Assembly (NCBI GenBank): GCA_023653785.1
Contig: JAMKCH010005360.1
Location: 49,059-113,058 of the forward strand
Direction: 5' to 3'
DNA: 64,000 bases
Origin: Ophioderma brevispina
Taxonomy: Eukaryota > Echinodermata > Ophiuroidea > Amphilepidida > Ophiodermatidae
Below, one piece after another: positions 21,941 through 34,727 of this stretch (its first letter is position 1; every line of letters starts with the position of its first letter). The position numbers and the translations under genes were made by a program. The notes beneath the pieces were generated by a model. The model did not search any database, was not told the origin of the DNA, and was given only the letters and a program-made list of their open reading frames with translations.

Positions 21941-24900
21941 GGAGTGTGCTTACAAAAACCTGCCATATCTAGGGTATTTTTCAGTCGATTTCTTTCATTT
22001 TTTTTTCAACACAATGAAATCTATAGATGTGTTTTTATAAAACAACAGCAAATCTATGATATAGTGATTGCCTTAAGGGTCAAGATCATTTTTAATCCTT
22101 TCACATTTTTTTTATTCACGTATGTGTAAGGGCCCACCAAATCTAAAAGCACTGAAAATAAGTAAAGCCTATTTAATTTTGGAAAGTATAAAACATAAGG
22201 GGTCCTTGGAAAGATGCCATGCATCAGAGTGCATGACAACAAACCTTCCCTGATATGAACAACAATTTTTTAAATAATTTTCAGATTTAGCTGATGATTT
22301 GTTTTTATACATACAATCCATGAATACAAAAATTCCAATCTATATATTTTGGCTAAAGTACTGTTTGTTTGGATTGTGATAATGACTGAATTTAGGGGAT
22401 ATGTTTGAATCATAATGAACAGGGTATTATGAGTGTAGTTTTAAGAACAAGAATTGTTTTAAACCTATACATATGTCTAGGTGAAATGTTGCAGTTGGGC
22501 TTGAATACAAAATATCATTCCATGCAGAAAGTTACTACTCGTAATCTTATCCCAAGTATTTTTTGGAAGTTAGCAAATATAGGGTTTTGATTCAAATACG
22601 CACGTAACAGCACCTACCCATGGTGTAGTTTAATCATGAATGTGTTAAACAATTGTCTGAGTCAATCTAAGTGTGCTGGGATGTAAGTTGTTTTTTTTTT
22701 ATTTGAATTTGGATGTAATCATTTCAAAGTTTAATCAAAAGGAAAATGGATTATTATATTACTAGTAGTTTGCAATGCATGTTTCTAAAGTATATCTTTT
22801 CACATTGTTACAATAGAAGTAATTTATAAAACTAATGTGTAGTACTTAGGCATTTTTATGGTTTCTTCGTTGTTTCTTCTTCTGTGTTGCAACAAGTCAT
22901 TTCTGATAATTCTAATATATAACATTTTCTGTCGTGGAACCAGTACAATTGTAAGAGACGCGTTGTGGGCTGATGATTGGCACGTGAGCTTGAGAGTTGT
23001 TCATGAGTGTGTTTCGGTGCCCGCTACCTCCATAGTAAGTTTTCAGTAATCAGAGACATCTTGTACAGTGGACTCGGGACTCTAGCAAACACGTACAAAT
23101 AAAAACAATATGATCATTGATGTCCTGGCTCATGTAGGAATGTAAATTTTTCAATCATATCAGCAGCGCTTCTCTAAGTTTCTTATAAAATAGGCCCATC
23201 AAAGTACGGTACACTTAAAATAAAGCCACTCGATACTGTAATCCCTTATTCCCCAATATCATTATCACAACTCGATAGCCCGAACCCCGGGGCCCTTTAA
23301 ATTGCGTTGTGTCTTTTTTAAAAAAAGATAATACCACTTGCTTACTAATATGGATTAATGGGTTCTATTTTGAATTCTTTTAAAAACTTACAATTAAGAT
23401 AGGTTTTACTTACTAATTACATCAATTTTAAAGCTAGAAAATTATACGAATTGTCAATAAGCGTTGCACTTTTTTAAAAAAAAAATTAAAATCAATAGCA
23501 TCTAAAGAGAGCTTCGCGGGCATAGGCCATCCAGCCGTCCCGCACATCCTTTTCTTGTCAACTTCTTCAATCTCAACTCATGAAATCAAGTAGCATTGCT
23601 TAAACTATGTCATGCAGTGTATGGTTTAAAATGTGATACATTACACTTTTCCTATTTTCAATTTTATTCCAGCACTGCTGATATTTAATATGGTACTATG
23701 AGTCTAATAATGCGCAACGGCGGTGTAGCGTTATTCATAATAAAATCGCACAGCTCTCACGTGCTCACCTACTTTGTGTAAAAAACCGAGGCCGCAGCCA
23801 GACGTTCGAGCCAATTGTATTCAGGATACATTTTAAAGCTTCGGCAAAACCAAATATTATGCGATATAAAATATCATGTGCGCTGGAAGATTGCAAAGAC
23901 GAAAGTCGTGTTCAACTCTTTACTCTTTGGCAGATTTCGTCGTCCTGTTGATTCGGGCAAAAATTAGCCTTTCAAACAACCTATCAGTGCCTTACACCTT
24001 ATCGTAAATATCCAAGTTTTTTTATCTCCTGCTTATTTTTAAAGGACCAATGATCACATACAGAACACCTCAAACAACTTGAGTACGAATGGAAGCACAG
24101 AAACTGTCAAACCCGAGCAACGGGTAAGAAAAGAGTTAGTAACTCTTGAAATTTTATTCAATCGTCACACTGTAAAAGGTGTGGGTTTAGGAATTAAACT
24201 TTTTTTGTAGATCAATTTAATAAATTGAATTCTAATTACTTAAAAATAAACATGTTTTTAAAGTTTTAATAGCTTTATAGCTTAAGAGTTACGGGGGGGG
24301 GGGGCCACTTGTATTCAAAGTGGATATGATGCGTGAACAAGAAAACGCCTAATAAGGGTCTCTTTTTTTTTTTCCAACATGCGCGTGTACGCGCGACTTG
24401 ATTGGGTGTCAAACCACGCAAATATGGAAAAAAGGTATGTTTTTTTTTCGTAACCGCACACCGTACCCACCCGAAATTGTGATGTACTCGGATCAAATCA
24501 GTCAAATTATTGGTATTTGGAAGTAAAGCAAACATTACAAAGCCAGAGTCATAAGGGTAAATTATCAACGCCATGCATTGCTTACTTGTTTAAGGTAGCC
24601 AAAAACTGACAAAAATACTTTTTATGTGTAGCAAAACAGAAAAAAAAATTGCTTGTTTATGGTATGTTTGTTAGTCGGTCGAAATACTCCGTTAGGTTTG
24701 CAATTTTTCTGAAGTCCATGTGTCACAGCATCATATCCACCTTTGAAATACAAACTGGCCGCCCCGTGAGTTTATATGAATCAAACACTCAATGTTTAGG
24801 AATTAAAACCTTGTGTTTGATTAAAACGTGTGAAAAGTGACAAGGAAAACGTTTAATTACTAAACACATCATAGTGCATTATTGTGATATTCTGTTACCC

Positions 24901-25098
24901 TTTTTGCTGCCCATTCTTGAAAATGCAGCATTCTGCTTGGTCATTTAACGGCCCATTATTCTGCAATAATGGGTCGGATGCATTAATAATTCTGTATTTT
25001 AGACAAAATAAATTGCTTGTCACACCGACACTCTTAACCAAAACCGCAATTTTACACACACTACCACAACCGTCTTGCAACATTCAGAAAAAATAATC

Positions 25099-25500
25099 AC
25101 AATTGATTTCAAATTGTATCCAGGAGTTCTTGATATACAAATATATAAATTCAAAGTTGTGGCCTTTCAAAAACATAATTGCTATTATTCCCCATAATCT
25201 TGATTGCGAAAAACCGCTTGTAATTTTCCAACCAATGTCGTAGTTGTTGCAACTATACACTTTTGCATCCTTAATGATTAGATGGACACTATTTATTTCA
25301 AATTAAATACCAGGCATTATTGATTAATACACGAATATTTATTAAATGGCAAAGTTGTGCTTTTCCAAACAGATGCTATCCCAGAATCTTGAATTGCGCA
25401 AAAACGCTGTATTCAAAAAATTGTCATATGTGGTGCAACCTAGACCTTTTGGAATCCTTATGATTAGTCGGACAATATGGGCTACATTTCAAAAATGATT
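25099..25500 (+). repeat. ~190 bp direct duplication
   Basis: TTTCAAATTGTATCCAGGAG at ~25105 recurs as TTTCAAATTAAATACCAGGC at ~25297. AATCTTGATTGCGAAAAACCGC recurs as AATCTTGAATTGCGCAAAAACGC, and CTTAATGATTAGATGGACA as CTTATGATTAGTCGGACAA. There are two diverged copies plus the start of a third near 25488. Confidence 0.75.
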
Positions 25501-28149
25501 GGGCGTTTTAAAGTTTTGACCCCTGTGTAAACTTGAATTGACCCCTATAAAAAAAAAGCGATGCCAACAATTTTAGAGTAAAACATCTAGCATTGAAATA
25601 GAGGGTTCATCTAAACTCCCAAAGGTGTTAAACCTTTGTTGTAGTGGGTGGGGGTGGGAGGTAAACGACCTCCTTAAATAAGGCCCCTATGATATAATTG
25701 CCCTCCTGCTCTTTTTAGGTATAGTCTCGTTTTTGTTTGTTATTTTCAATGTCCAGATTTTAGATTAATTTAAATTTGCAAAAAACATACCAACTTTTAA
25801 ATCAAGACATGTGGCCGTTTGGCCATTGTTAGCCGGCTTGATGGTGGCCGAATGTACTTTGCGTTTACTATTATCACACCGCAGTGACATGTCTGTTTGG
25901 CGTCTTCAAATCCGTTTATGAACCATAATTTCATTTATTGATAGTATTCATGTTTGGGCTTATATTCATCATCTCGATAATTCGACACATTCTCGTGTAC
26001 GTATTATCGCCAGAGTGAGTGTATTTCCTTACTAATGTTCCAGCATGTGGTTTTTGTATTAAAGTGGTTTGCGAATCGACGTCATCCGCGCTATCTGAGC
26101 CTAAATACATCGTGAGATTATAAAAAAAAAGAAATTTCCAGTCCACATTAAAGAACATACCTTTCTTTCAATTCAAACTCAACAAACCCGGCATTAGCAT
26201 TTGGATGCCAACTTAGAATGTTAAGGTTTGGGCCATCAAAGTAGCTAAAAGTAGGGCCTACACAATTTTTCTAGTATCAACTGAGGCAGCGTTTTAATGA
26301 CCAAACTCCTGGCCATCATATTACTATATCCAAAATGAATCTTTTCGGTGGCCCGCGATTTTAAACAAAGTGGGATCTATGACTAAAATAAATTAAGTCT
26401 TCTCAAAACTATACTGAGCGTGTAATACGGTGAAGTGCACTTGCTGTTCGGTCATCCGTGAATTCCATTTTCGCTTTATTAATTACCGGAGTAAATACTA
26501 TTCCAATAATTGTAACTTGATTTGACCCCACCACAAATTGGCAATCGAAACAATTTTTGGTGTTAATTATACTCTGAATGTCCAAAATATATATTAAAAG
26601 TCTACACCCAAATCAACCTATTGGAACATGTAGAAAATAAGGGGGCAACGTTTGTACAGGGGCAAAAATTAGAAATTGTTCGAATAGATTTAAATGATTT
26701 ACCAATTTATTGGGCTACTAGGTTTAAAAAAAGGTATAGTTTTTGCCCTATCTGCAGGTTATAGTGTTTAGAGAGTGCAATAGGCTCATAACAGTTTTCA
26801 ATGTCATCCTGGGGAAAATTCATAGCATGTGTTTCGATTTTTGATCGGAATGGTTGTAAACTGGTAAATTTGAGCCCACTAGATAAGTAAAATGTAAATA
26901 GATCTTGTTTGAACTTTCTATAATAGAATTACAAGAGCTATTACTATTGACCTCCCATAGACCCTTGTAGCCCCCAGTCACTTTTTGCGTTCCAATTATG
27001 CAAACGAATATTATGGATGGTGCAACTAGTATATTTTCGTTTCTGTACCATTAGACGACATTTGGACACCATAAATTTATAACGAACGGATATATCTGAA
27101 AATTCTACCCCCCCCTTGTTGACCTGGAAAAACCTATTTTGCTGATAACTTTGAAACTACCACTGACAGCTATGGCAAACTATACCTTGTTTTTTTTTTA
27201 ATCCTGGAGACTGAAACGAACACGTTGGCATACTTTTCGACGCTTTTTGATATTTTCCTCATATGTGACCCCCGTATACAACCGTTACCCCCTTAAAAAA
27301 AAATATGGTTCCACTCCTTTGATTTTAGTAGAGCTTTTGATATGTTGTTTTAAAGTATTCTAATTACAATTCTATTCTGTTTGAATTGATTCTGTTGCAA
27401 TTAGTGTTGGGTTAAGGCAGCATTCATTCTCATTTTGACTGGCCTATAACCGCCATGGCGCATTATCTTTTTTTTTTTTTTGGCGTACAAAATAGGGTCT
27501 TCCCTCGAATGAACGGTACATAAACGTTTAAAAAAGCATGGCTGACTTAAATTTTAACTGCAATAGTAAACGTGTTTCTTCTTCGTGTGAATGGTCGTTT
27601 CCATCCCAAACTGCAACGCCAAAAACTGGGAGGGGTCACGTGCTCCCCTGGGCCTAGCTCCTTTGCGCACGTCACCGCTTATTGGTGATCTACCAAATAC
27701 CATGCCATATCTACTACAGTTCGCGTTTTTCGACTGCCTTACGATTGCCACATGCTGTATAGCTGCAACACTGAATTTATTAGAATTCCGGTATAAATGG
27801 TGGTTATACGCAAGCCGGCCGGCAAGGATGGCCGAAAACTGAGTCATACGAGACTGCCATTCTCCCTCGCTACAGCTTTACTGCCATATCATGGCCTGTA
27901 TGAGTTTCGATGATGCAAAGGTTGGCAGATTGTTTTCAGTACAAATAGGTGCAAAATAAACTCACCGTCTTGAAAACTGCTGTGGTAAATCCTCTGAGAT
28001 ATGGATCATTCCTATATACTACTTTTGGCAAACGGAGAAAACATGACGATTACAAAGTAGAACTTATATATTTCTTTCATTAAACAATATTAAAATGGGG
28101 ACGTGGGAAAAACGATTTTTTATTAAGAGGTCTGTTATTTAAGACTAAG

Positions 28150-28385
28150 GGGATGTGAATATGATTTTATGGGGCCAATTATGTGTTCGAGTCGAAAACT
28201 AAATAATGGTCGAGGCGCAGCCGAGCCTTTTTTTCTGGCCGAGTCCTTATAGACCATAAATCTGCTGCTATTACCGAAACGCTTTGATTTAGTAGGAAAA
28301 TTCCATTCACGCACCCCATTATTGCTGAATAAGCATGTAAATGACGCATCGGAAATCTTTCGCATTTGTAATATGGGCATAAGAG
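28150..28385 (+). repeat. Dispersed repeat, copy 1 (GTCGAGGCGCAGCCGAG)
   Basis: It shares an ordered set of blocks with 33325-33510: GAGGCGCAGCCGAG, TTTTTCTGGCxGAG, CCATAA, TATTACCGAAACGCTTxATTTA and GCxGAATAA. Divergence is high and no coding potential is convincing. A related GGGCGAGACGCAGTCGAG core occurs in the palindrome at 51540-51735. Confidence 0.6.
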
Positions 28386-28834
28386 TTAAAGAAAATTATG
28401 ACCAGAAATTCGTATACTAATACCTTTCTAGTTATTCAGTGGATAGGTTGTTATTGCTATAACCATGTTGCTGAAGATAAGTCTAGATTGGGGCTTTTGA
28501 GCCAATTTTCAAGTGTTTAAAAAGGGTCCAGATGAATGGTCTGACTCCGTTCTGACTATTTCTCGTAAGGAACTTTTCATATGACAATGACAAATACATT
28601 TCTGCTCGGTATATACAATAACATTAAACAAGCCACACTATTACAATGTGACACGATGAATCCTCGTCTAAAGTAACTTAACGAAATTGGAATAACCTTC
28701 ATTATAATTAATCAAGAGACTTCTGGAGGTTAACAAATAGTCCTTGCGTGCATTCTGCAATTGATTTTTAAGTTTCTATAACGATAGATGCTAGTAGATA
28801 TATGATCTCAACGCCTCGTGATGGAACATATTGC

Positions 28835-29360
28835 CCGTATTCCAAAGGGTGTTTAGCGTGATTTTAGGCTAAGCAAACGTTTAAATTGAGATAAACGTAT
28901 GGCTTATGTAAACGCAATTCCAGAAAGAAGTTTAAAGTTAAAAAACGCTACTTTTTTTTACTCGCCCACAATGTATCGATATTTAAACTTAGGTACGGGG
29001 GTCTAGTTTAAGAAGTGTTTTAGTGTGTGTTTTCAGCAATGCAGGTTCATTTGCAACAGCCAATTGACCACAGTAATGGTCACACCACTGTCGCCCAGTT
29101 GGTGTGCATCCTTAACGCTACGGGAAGCCATAATACACTTTGTGCGCTCACATATAAAAGCAATACGACGGCCTTGGAGTTATATATACACTGAAGTTAG
29201 CGTCTTTAAAAACGACGATGGTACTCGTGTTTAAGCATTCTGTTTAAGGTAAGCATGGTTAAAAATATTTAACGCGTTTTGCTTAAACGCAATTTAAATT
29301 ACGCGTGATTTTAAGCTAAAATCGCGTTAGCTAAACAATTTCTGGAAATAAACGGGCCCT
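28835..29360. mobile_element. TIR element, copy 1 of a tandem pair
   Basis: The right end reads GATTTTAAGCTAAAATCGCG, TTAGCTAAACAATTTCTGG, AAATAAACGGGCCC. The left end is its partial complement (TTTAGCGTGATTTTAGGCTAAGC). The interior contains CCAGTTGGTGT, ACGCTACGGGAAGCCATAATAC and CACTTTGTGC, all repeated in the adjacent copy. The left tip is incomplete. It resembles MITEs whose GGCCCGTTCCAGAAA termini mimic the conserved ends of the neighbouring copy. No transposase. Confidence 0.75.
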
Positions 29361-29413
29361 AATCTTTCAACTTATGAAAATATTCCCTGACCATTGTGCC
29401 CCATAACCATTCA

Positions 29414-29940
29414 GGCCCGTTAGTCCAAAAGTTTATTTAGAGGCGCTGATTTAAGCTAAACGAACGGTTTATATGTGAGATAAACATATGGCTTAAGTAA
29501 CGCATTCCATAAAAGGAGTTTACAAGCTAAACGCATTTTAACTCGCCAAAATGCATCGAAATTTAAACTATGTACGGGCTTAGTGTAATGAAAAAAAAGT
29601 TTTTAGTGTGTGTTTCCGTCAACTGCACGGCCCATTGCACTCCAATTGACGACAGCAACGGTGCACATTATTCTCACCCAGTTGGTGTAGCACCTTAAAC
29701 GCTACGGAAAGCCATAATACACTTTGTGCCCTCACCCATTAAAACAAATATAGTGCCTTTTAATACACTCATTAGCGTCTTTTAAATAACGACGATTTAC
29801 CGGTTTAAAGCTTCTGTTTAAGTAAGCAAATGGTTAAAAATTTAAACGCGTTTTGCTTAAACACAATGTTAAATTTACGTACGACGAGCGATTTTAAGCC
29901 TAAAATCGCGTTTAGCCTAAACAAGTTTCTGGAACGGGCC
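29414..29940. mobile_element. TIR element, copy 2 of a tandem pair
   Basis: It begins GGCCCGTTAGTCC and ends TTTCTGGAACGGGCC, so both tips are present. Subterminal TTTAAGCTAAACGAACGG is answered by AAATCGCGTTTAGCCTAAAC. The interior matches copy 1 in order (AATTGACxACAG, CACCCAGTTGGTGTAGCA, GCTACGGAAAGCCATAATAC, CACTTTGTGC, TTAGCGTCTTT). Two full-length relatives in the same orientation about 55 bp apart suggest insertion next to a sibling or a local tandem duplication. Confidence 0.82.
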
Positions 29941-30307
29941 ATATATTTGTATAATATCCAATGCTAGAAAAACACAACGGACCCGTTTAGCGAAAAAGAG
30001 TGTATTTTTACAATAACCTTATTTCTAATTCTGTCGCGTTATCATATACTATTTTTACGGTGGCTACAACCAGATTTAGATAAAGGAAACATATTGATCG
30101 ATTACTGTTTATGAATCAAATAATTATCATACAATCAATGGTAATCGAATCATTACTAAAAGGATGAACACTAGAGCGTGCGTGCTGATTTCGATAAGAG
30201 TCGCGTAGAGTTGTAAACCATTACCATACAGGCAAACATATTAAAGATTATTTCTATGGGCTAAAAACGCTTATTTTTTTTAACTGTGTTTGTGAAAAAT
30301 GTTTAAG

Positions 30308-30346
30308 GAGCGGCAAAGGAATGAAGAGGAAAAACATGAACTAGAA
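30308..30346 (+). CDS. rasef: Possible RASEF micro-exon (ERQRNEEEKHELE)
   Basis: After TTTAAG and before GTAATC there are 13 codons, ERQRNEEEKHELE, strongly charged and coiled-coil-like. The piece is phase 0 at both ends, which fits the phase-0 start of the exon at 34511, so the join would read ...KHELE then FEKKW.... Vertebrate RASEF has similarly charged sequence just before this point. Against it: the exon is very short, the donor is only fair, and the polypyrimidine tract is broken by AAAAATG. I keep it as a candidate only. Confidence 0.3.
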
Positions 30347-30836
30347 GTAATCTGAGGCTTAAGATTCATCATCTACAAGCTAATCTCAACAATTTCAGTC
30401 GGTAAGTTAAGCTCTTCAACTTCACGCAGGATTGACATTTTAATGAACAAATACGGATAATTGCAACAAACATACTAACATTGTACCATTGCCTCACCAC
30501 ACTGACAACAGGCCTGGTGAATTTCGGGAAGTGGAGCCGAAGAGACCTATTCCACATACTCGCATCAAAATGTATATACTATGGGTTCATATAATATGAT
30601 AACAATAAGAACCAGTTTTTTATTAGCCTTTGATCCCCGTCACAAGGCTCAAGCGCGGTTGACAGTAATTATTGCGACACCTTCAAGAAATCGGCCAATC
30701 ATTTCGCTTCATCTAGGTGGCTGCTGCAAAGACATACCTTACAACAACTCTTACGCCTATCAACACTTAGATTGTAACATTTCCCCATAACAGCTCCCAA
30801 TATTTCGCTGGGGTCGACGAGCAATTGGGATTAATA

Positions 30837-30950
30837 TCTTGTCAGGGACCAAACACATGCCACAGTGGGGCTCGAACCACCGATTTTAACGGTCTAATGA
30901 TCATGAGTCCTGCCTTTTCCCACTGGACCTCTTGACCTCCCTTGTGGAAA
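30837..30950 (-). mobile_element. tRNA-derived SINE or tRNA-like remnant
   Basis: On the minus strand the piece reads GGGAGGTCAAGAGGTCCAGT (A-box-like), GGCAGGACTCATGATCATTA (anticodon-region-like) and then GGTGGTTCGAGCCCC, an excellent RNA polymerase III B box. The acceptor stem does not close well and no CCA-ready end is evident. A tRNA-derived SINE head or pseudogene is therefore more likely than a working tRNA. Downstream on the minus strand there is no clear poly-A or LINE tail. Confidence 0.5.
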
Positions 30951-31204
30951 TGCTTCCATTGAGAGTATACATGCAGCTCGTATGGGAAATATGGGGCTTT
31001 ATAGTAATAACTCGGGTATAACGTTTAAGATATTCTTGCATTTGATTTGTGGATATTCATTCATATATATGGTTAAGTTGTGGAATGCAAGAGGATCTCC
31101 AAGGCTTGACATGAATTTACATCATAGCTTTGAAAGTGGAGGGATTTTTTTTAAAAAGAAGTTAGAGTATGTGTGGTTTAGGATGGTATTTATACATGTT
31201 ATGT

Positions 31205-31410
31205 ATGTAGGTGTGAGTGTAGAAGTGCGTGGGTGGTAGTTGGGAGTAGCTTTGGCGTGGTGATGGTGTGTGTGTGGATTATTTGTGGGTGGTGTAGGTT
31301 TGTGTATGTTAGTAGGTGTGTTTGATATGTGTGGCGTGTGTGTGGTTGGGTGTGCGCCGCGGTTTGTGTGTGTGTGTGTGGGTGTGTGTGCGTGTGTGTA
31401 TGTATTTGTG
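31205..31410 (+). repeat. GT-rich low-complexity tract
   Basis: Imperfect (GT)n interspersed with GGTGGT and GTGTGCG words. Cys/Val-rich open frames over it are low-complexity artefacts. Confidence 0.8.
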
Positions 31411-33324
31411 TTTTACTTTTTTTATTTCTTTTATTGTTTTCATGTTTTTTTCAGTGTTAAATATTGTTGGTTGGATGTGTTTGGCTTCTTTTACACTAGT
31501 TTAATGTATTTTGCTTTCTATTCGAACATAGTTTTATGATGATTATATTGTCACTGTATTCATTCGGCCGTTGCCGCGATGTGAATTGTAATAAACCTGG
31601 AATATAATATATAAACCTTGAAGAGATACCGTTTTGTCTGCAGATCTAGATTTAAGGAGGAAAAAAGAAAAAAAAAAACGAATTGCCATCGATTATACAA
31701 ATATGGATGTTTATGAGGGATATGCTGAAATTTATTGCCCCGGGGTTATGTGGAGATCATTGTAGGCCTGCCTATCTCAAATTAGCCAAACTATTGAACA
31801 GTGAAGAAAGGAAAAAGGTCATTTCTTGGAAGGACAACGATTTCAATTAAACAAGGAGAGCTTCGTTTTTAGATACGTAGGATCTCCCTCCATCATGTAA
31901 ACCAGATGGAGATACCAATATCTAATCATCATGGTGGAAATGATTGGACTCGGTCGCTTTCCTTTTATTGTAAATTTATAGCTGTTTCGGGCGATTGGAA
32001 TAAAAGCAATTAACATAGTTTTACGATTCTTATCACTTGGTATTGAAAAAAAATGCATTTTGTTCTTCTGACAGCAGAAGATTAATCTGAATGACATACC
32101 CTCATGCAGTGGTACTCAGTTCGTATTGTGTGTATACGGCCCATCATTGTTTACAATTCTCAGCTGTTACTGATATCTGGCTGTTGACTTTCAAGAATCT
32201 CATATTTCCATGCATGGGCCCATGGTCAGGATGATACATACATACTGGCACCACTAGTGATAGTGGACATTCCCTGCTTGCACTAAATGAGACTAGTCAT
32301 AACCTAAAGGTAGATATGTAAAAGTTTCGGATTGGTTGGTCAGATTGCAAAAATTTTGCTTGACAAATTAAACTGTAGAATGATTCTATAGCCAATTTAT
32401 ATCCAAAATAATACTTCCAATGTTATATATACAATTGTGGTACAGAATACATTGTTTGTATGTATATTTTCCACTGATTAGCATGGACCTATTTCCTTAA
32501 GCAGATTAATATTTCATGTGTGTAAAACAGGGCAACAACTTTTGTACAGTCAATGTATGACAGGGTGATTATTACACAATAGTGATATGGCTTTGCACTA
32601 GATAAGACGTTCCCTTAAAAGGGAAGAAGTTCGTAACTGAGAGGCTTGGTTTCCAGGCAATGTGACTTCGACTTCAAAATAATACCAGATGTATCAGAAA
32701 AAGTAACATGAACTGAATGTCTTTTGTTTCACAATAAAGGTTGATCATTATGATTGATGGCCTTGCAAGTATCATTACAAATATAGTGATACAAAACTCA
32801 AATGTTGTTTCATTTCACAAATGGTTGAACTAAAATGAGAAGATGTCCTTTTAAGGACTAGGCTGTTATTTAATTGAAGCTACAGGTTTTCCATGCTATA
32901 AAATACTTTTGAATAAGGTTGTCCATTTTAGGGTGTTCACAATCGCATGAAAAGCAGGTTACTTCAAGTACCACAATCCGTCAGTTGTGAATGCCGTTGA
33001 TCACCCGTCGCCATGGTCACAAGCAAAGGCTAGTATCAAATGGTCTATAGTTGAATTCCAGTCTACACAGAAAGAGTAAAGGCTTGACCGTGATTGCTTT
33101 TCACTGGACCAATCATCAGACAGTGAACGGCCTCTGACCGAAAAATCGCCGATACTTGAAAACTACCATTTATCTGCACAATCACGAATTGTACAGCGTA
33201 TTGTAGTGAACTGTTTTATGACAAAAAAAAGTAGAATCGGGAGTCGACTTCAATCGTTATGGTATATTACTTAAGAGAATCAGGGGTTTGTGTGTAATTT
33301 ATGGGAGAATAATGTGTCCGAGGT

Positions 33325-33510
33325 TAGAAAACAAGCTAAAAAATGGGTAGAGGCACAGCCGAGACCATTATTGAAAGTTTTTCTGGCGAGGATACAATAT
33401 GAGCCCATAATGCACTGCAAACCCCATTCTTTCTCTCTATTACCAAAACAGCTTCATTTAAAGGGAAATGCATTGGCGACCCATATTGCAGAATAATGGG
33501 CAGTTAAACT
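33325..33510 (+). repeat. Dispersed repeat, copy 2 (GTAGAGGCACAGCCGAG)
   Basis: Related in block order to 28150-28385. A 68-codon open frame here is not supported as a gene because the matching copy lacks it. Confidence 0.55.
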
Positions 33511-34510
33511 GACCATCAGGGAATGCTGAATTTCAAAATGGCAGCAGACGGTAATTAGAATGGTAGTAAACTCCACGGACTCCACAGGGGAATTTGGACT
33601 GGAGGTGGGTGGTCACAGAAATTACCGGGGGAGTAAGCGACTGTGCTTAAAATGCGGCAGTTTGATATAGATCATAGTAGGTTGGTCATACTTCACAGCC
33701 GGACGATCGAATGCCAACACCCACACTGCTAGCCTTTCGAAACATGCTTTTCACCACGACACGTAGTTATGCATCTACCGCCCAAAGAATGGTCGAAAGG
33801 CTAGCGTTGGAGAAGGACGTCTCGACGAAGTAGGACACCACCATTTACCAGGGACATAACAACGGCTCCCCGTGACAAGTTTGTTTTGTCGAGTCGACTT
33901 GCAATGTGAAAGACTCTTGCATCGATTGTGTGTTGAATATTGATAAAAAGAGAATAAAGGAAATACTAAAAAGATTAAGATCATCAAAAATTTATACGCC
34001 ATCTAGTCGTAGCACTCAAATTTATTGATTATGTGCAGGTCAGATTGAATATAGAAACATGTCACATGACATTGGCAATTATAATCACTTCAGTATGAGT
34101 TGATATCATTATCAGAATCTGAAACATATGTCATAATCATTTGACCATCTTGGTATTACAGGAGGATACATACGTATTGCTGTTGTAAATCTTTTGAATA
34201 AGCATATTCAAGATTTCAAATATCACAGCCTTGGAGGGTATATTTATGTTGACATACATTTCCCATATGGTGATAAACGCCATCTAATTTACATATTACT
34301 GTACGAGCAATAAAGACAAGACGCTGAGAAAATATATCCGTTCATCGTTAATAATAAATGGTTATGTTACTTTTCTGTAAACTAACCGAATGTTTTTCTG
34401 TGTTAATATTTCAATACACTGGTATTAGCTCCGTATATATTACAAAAGGGTTTGCAAATTTAAACTAATATATTTAAAACGAATACAATGGTTCAAATTT
34501 CTTTGCACAG

Positions 34511-34706
34511 TTTGAGAAAAAGTGGCTTGGACGGGATAAAAAAGACGATTTTGTACAAGGCCTTCGCAAGCAGATTGACGAGTTGACAGTTGAGAATCGA
34601 ACCCTCAAGAGTCATGTTACCGAGGCACAAACTAACCTGGCTCTAGCTAGAAGTGAATTGGTAGCAGTTAAAGAAGCGATTAGAAAACAAATAGGCTCAT
34701 GGATAC
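34511..34706 (+). CDS. rasef: RASEF coiled-coil exon A
   Basis: The acceptor is CTTTGCACAG and the donor GTAAGT at 34707. The 65 codons start FEKKWLGRDKKDDF and include LRKQIDELTVENRTLK, EAQTNLALARSELVAVKEA and end KQIGSWI. This aligns without gaps, from memory, to the vertebrate RASEF stretch LKKQIYDLSMENQ...EAQTNIAFLQSELDALK, the central coiled coil used for self-association. Heptad hydrophobics (L, I, L, V, L, V) are regular. The exon starts in phase 0 and ends in phase 1, but the next exon needs phase 2; see the finding on this junction. A foldback MITE begins about 20 bp past the donor. Confidence 0.88.
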
Positions 34707-34727
34707 GTAAGTCACCATGTAAAACTC

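Larger units (their letters stand above)
18967..34510 (+). other. rasef: Large RASEF intron region (~15.5 kb)
   Basis: This is sequence between the first recognised exon and the coiled-coil exon. Vertebrate RASEF has several tens of residues of coiled coil in this part of the protein, so at least one or two exons must lie here; only one weak candidate (30308-30346) was seen. The region holds the repeats listed separately. A small hairpin at 19166-19214 pairs TGTAACGTTTTATATCAT with ATGATGTAAAACGTTACA. A TTCC-rich run lies at 20945-20976 and a run of 13 G at 24292-24304. Stretches at 19.2-21.3, 22-25, 25.5-28.1 and 31.6-33.3 kb show no other recognisable gene on either strand. Confidence 0.5.

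Noticed and set aside
22944..23034. Possible exon TIVRDALWADDWHVSLRVVHE with donor GTAAGT.
   Set aside because: Good donor, but a weak acceptor and no recognised homology; its frame does not fit a coiled coil. Chance is likely, though RNA-seq could revive it.
24046..24123. Possible exon TNDHIQNTSNNLSTNGST... with AG and GTAAGA borders and compatible phases with RASEF.
   Set aside because: Asn/Thr-rich, not coiled-coil-like, and no resemblance to RASEF at the expected position; phase agreement alone has a high chance rate.
27554..27847. Overlapping 97- and 83-codon frames on opposite strands.
   Set aside because: Mutually antisense frames in a slightly GC-rich patch, with no motif or splice context.
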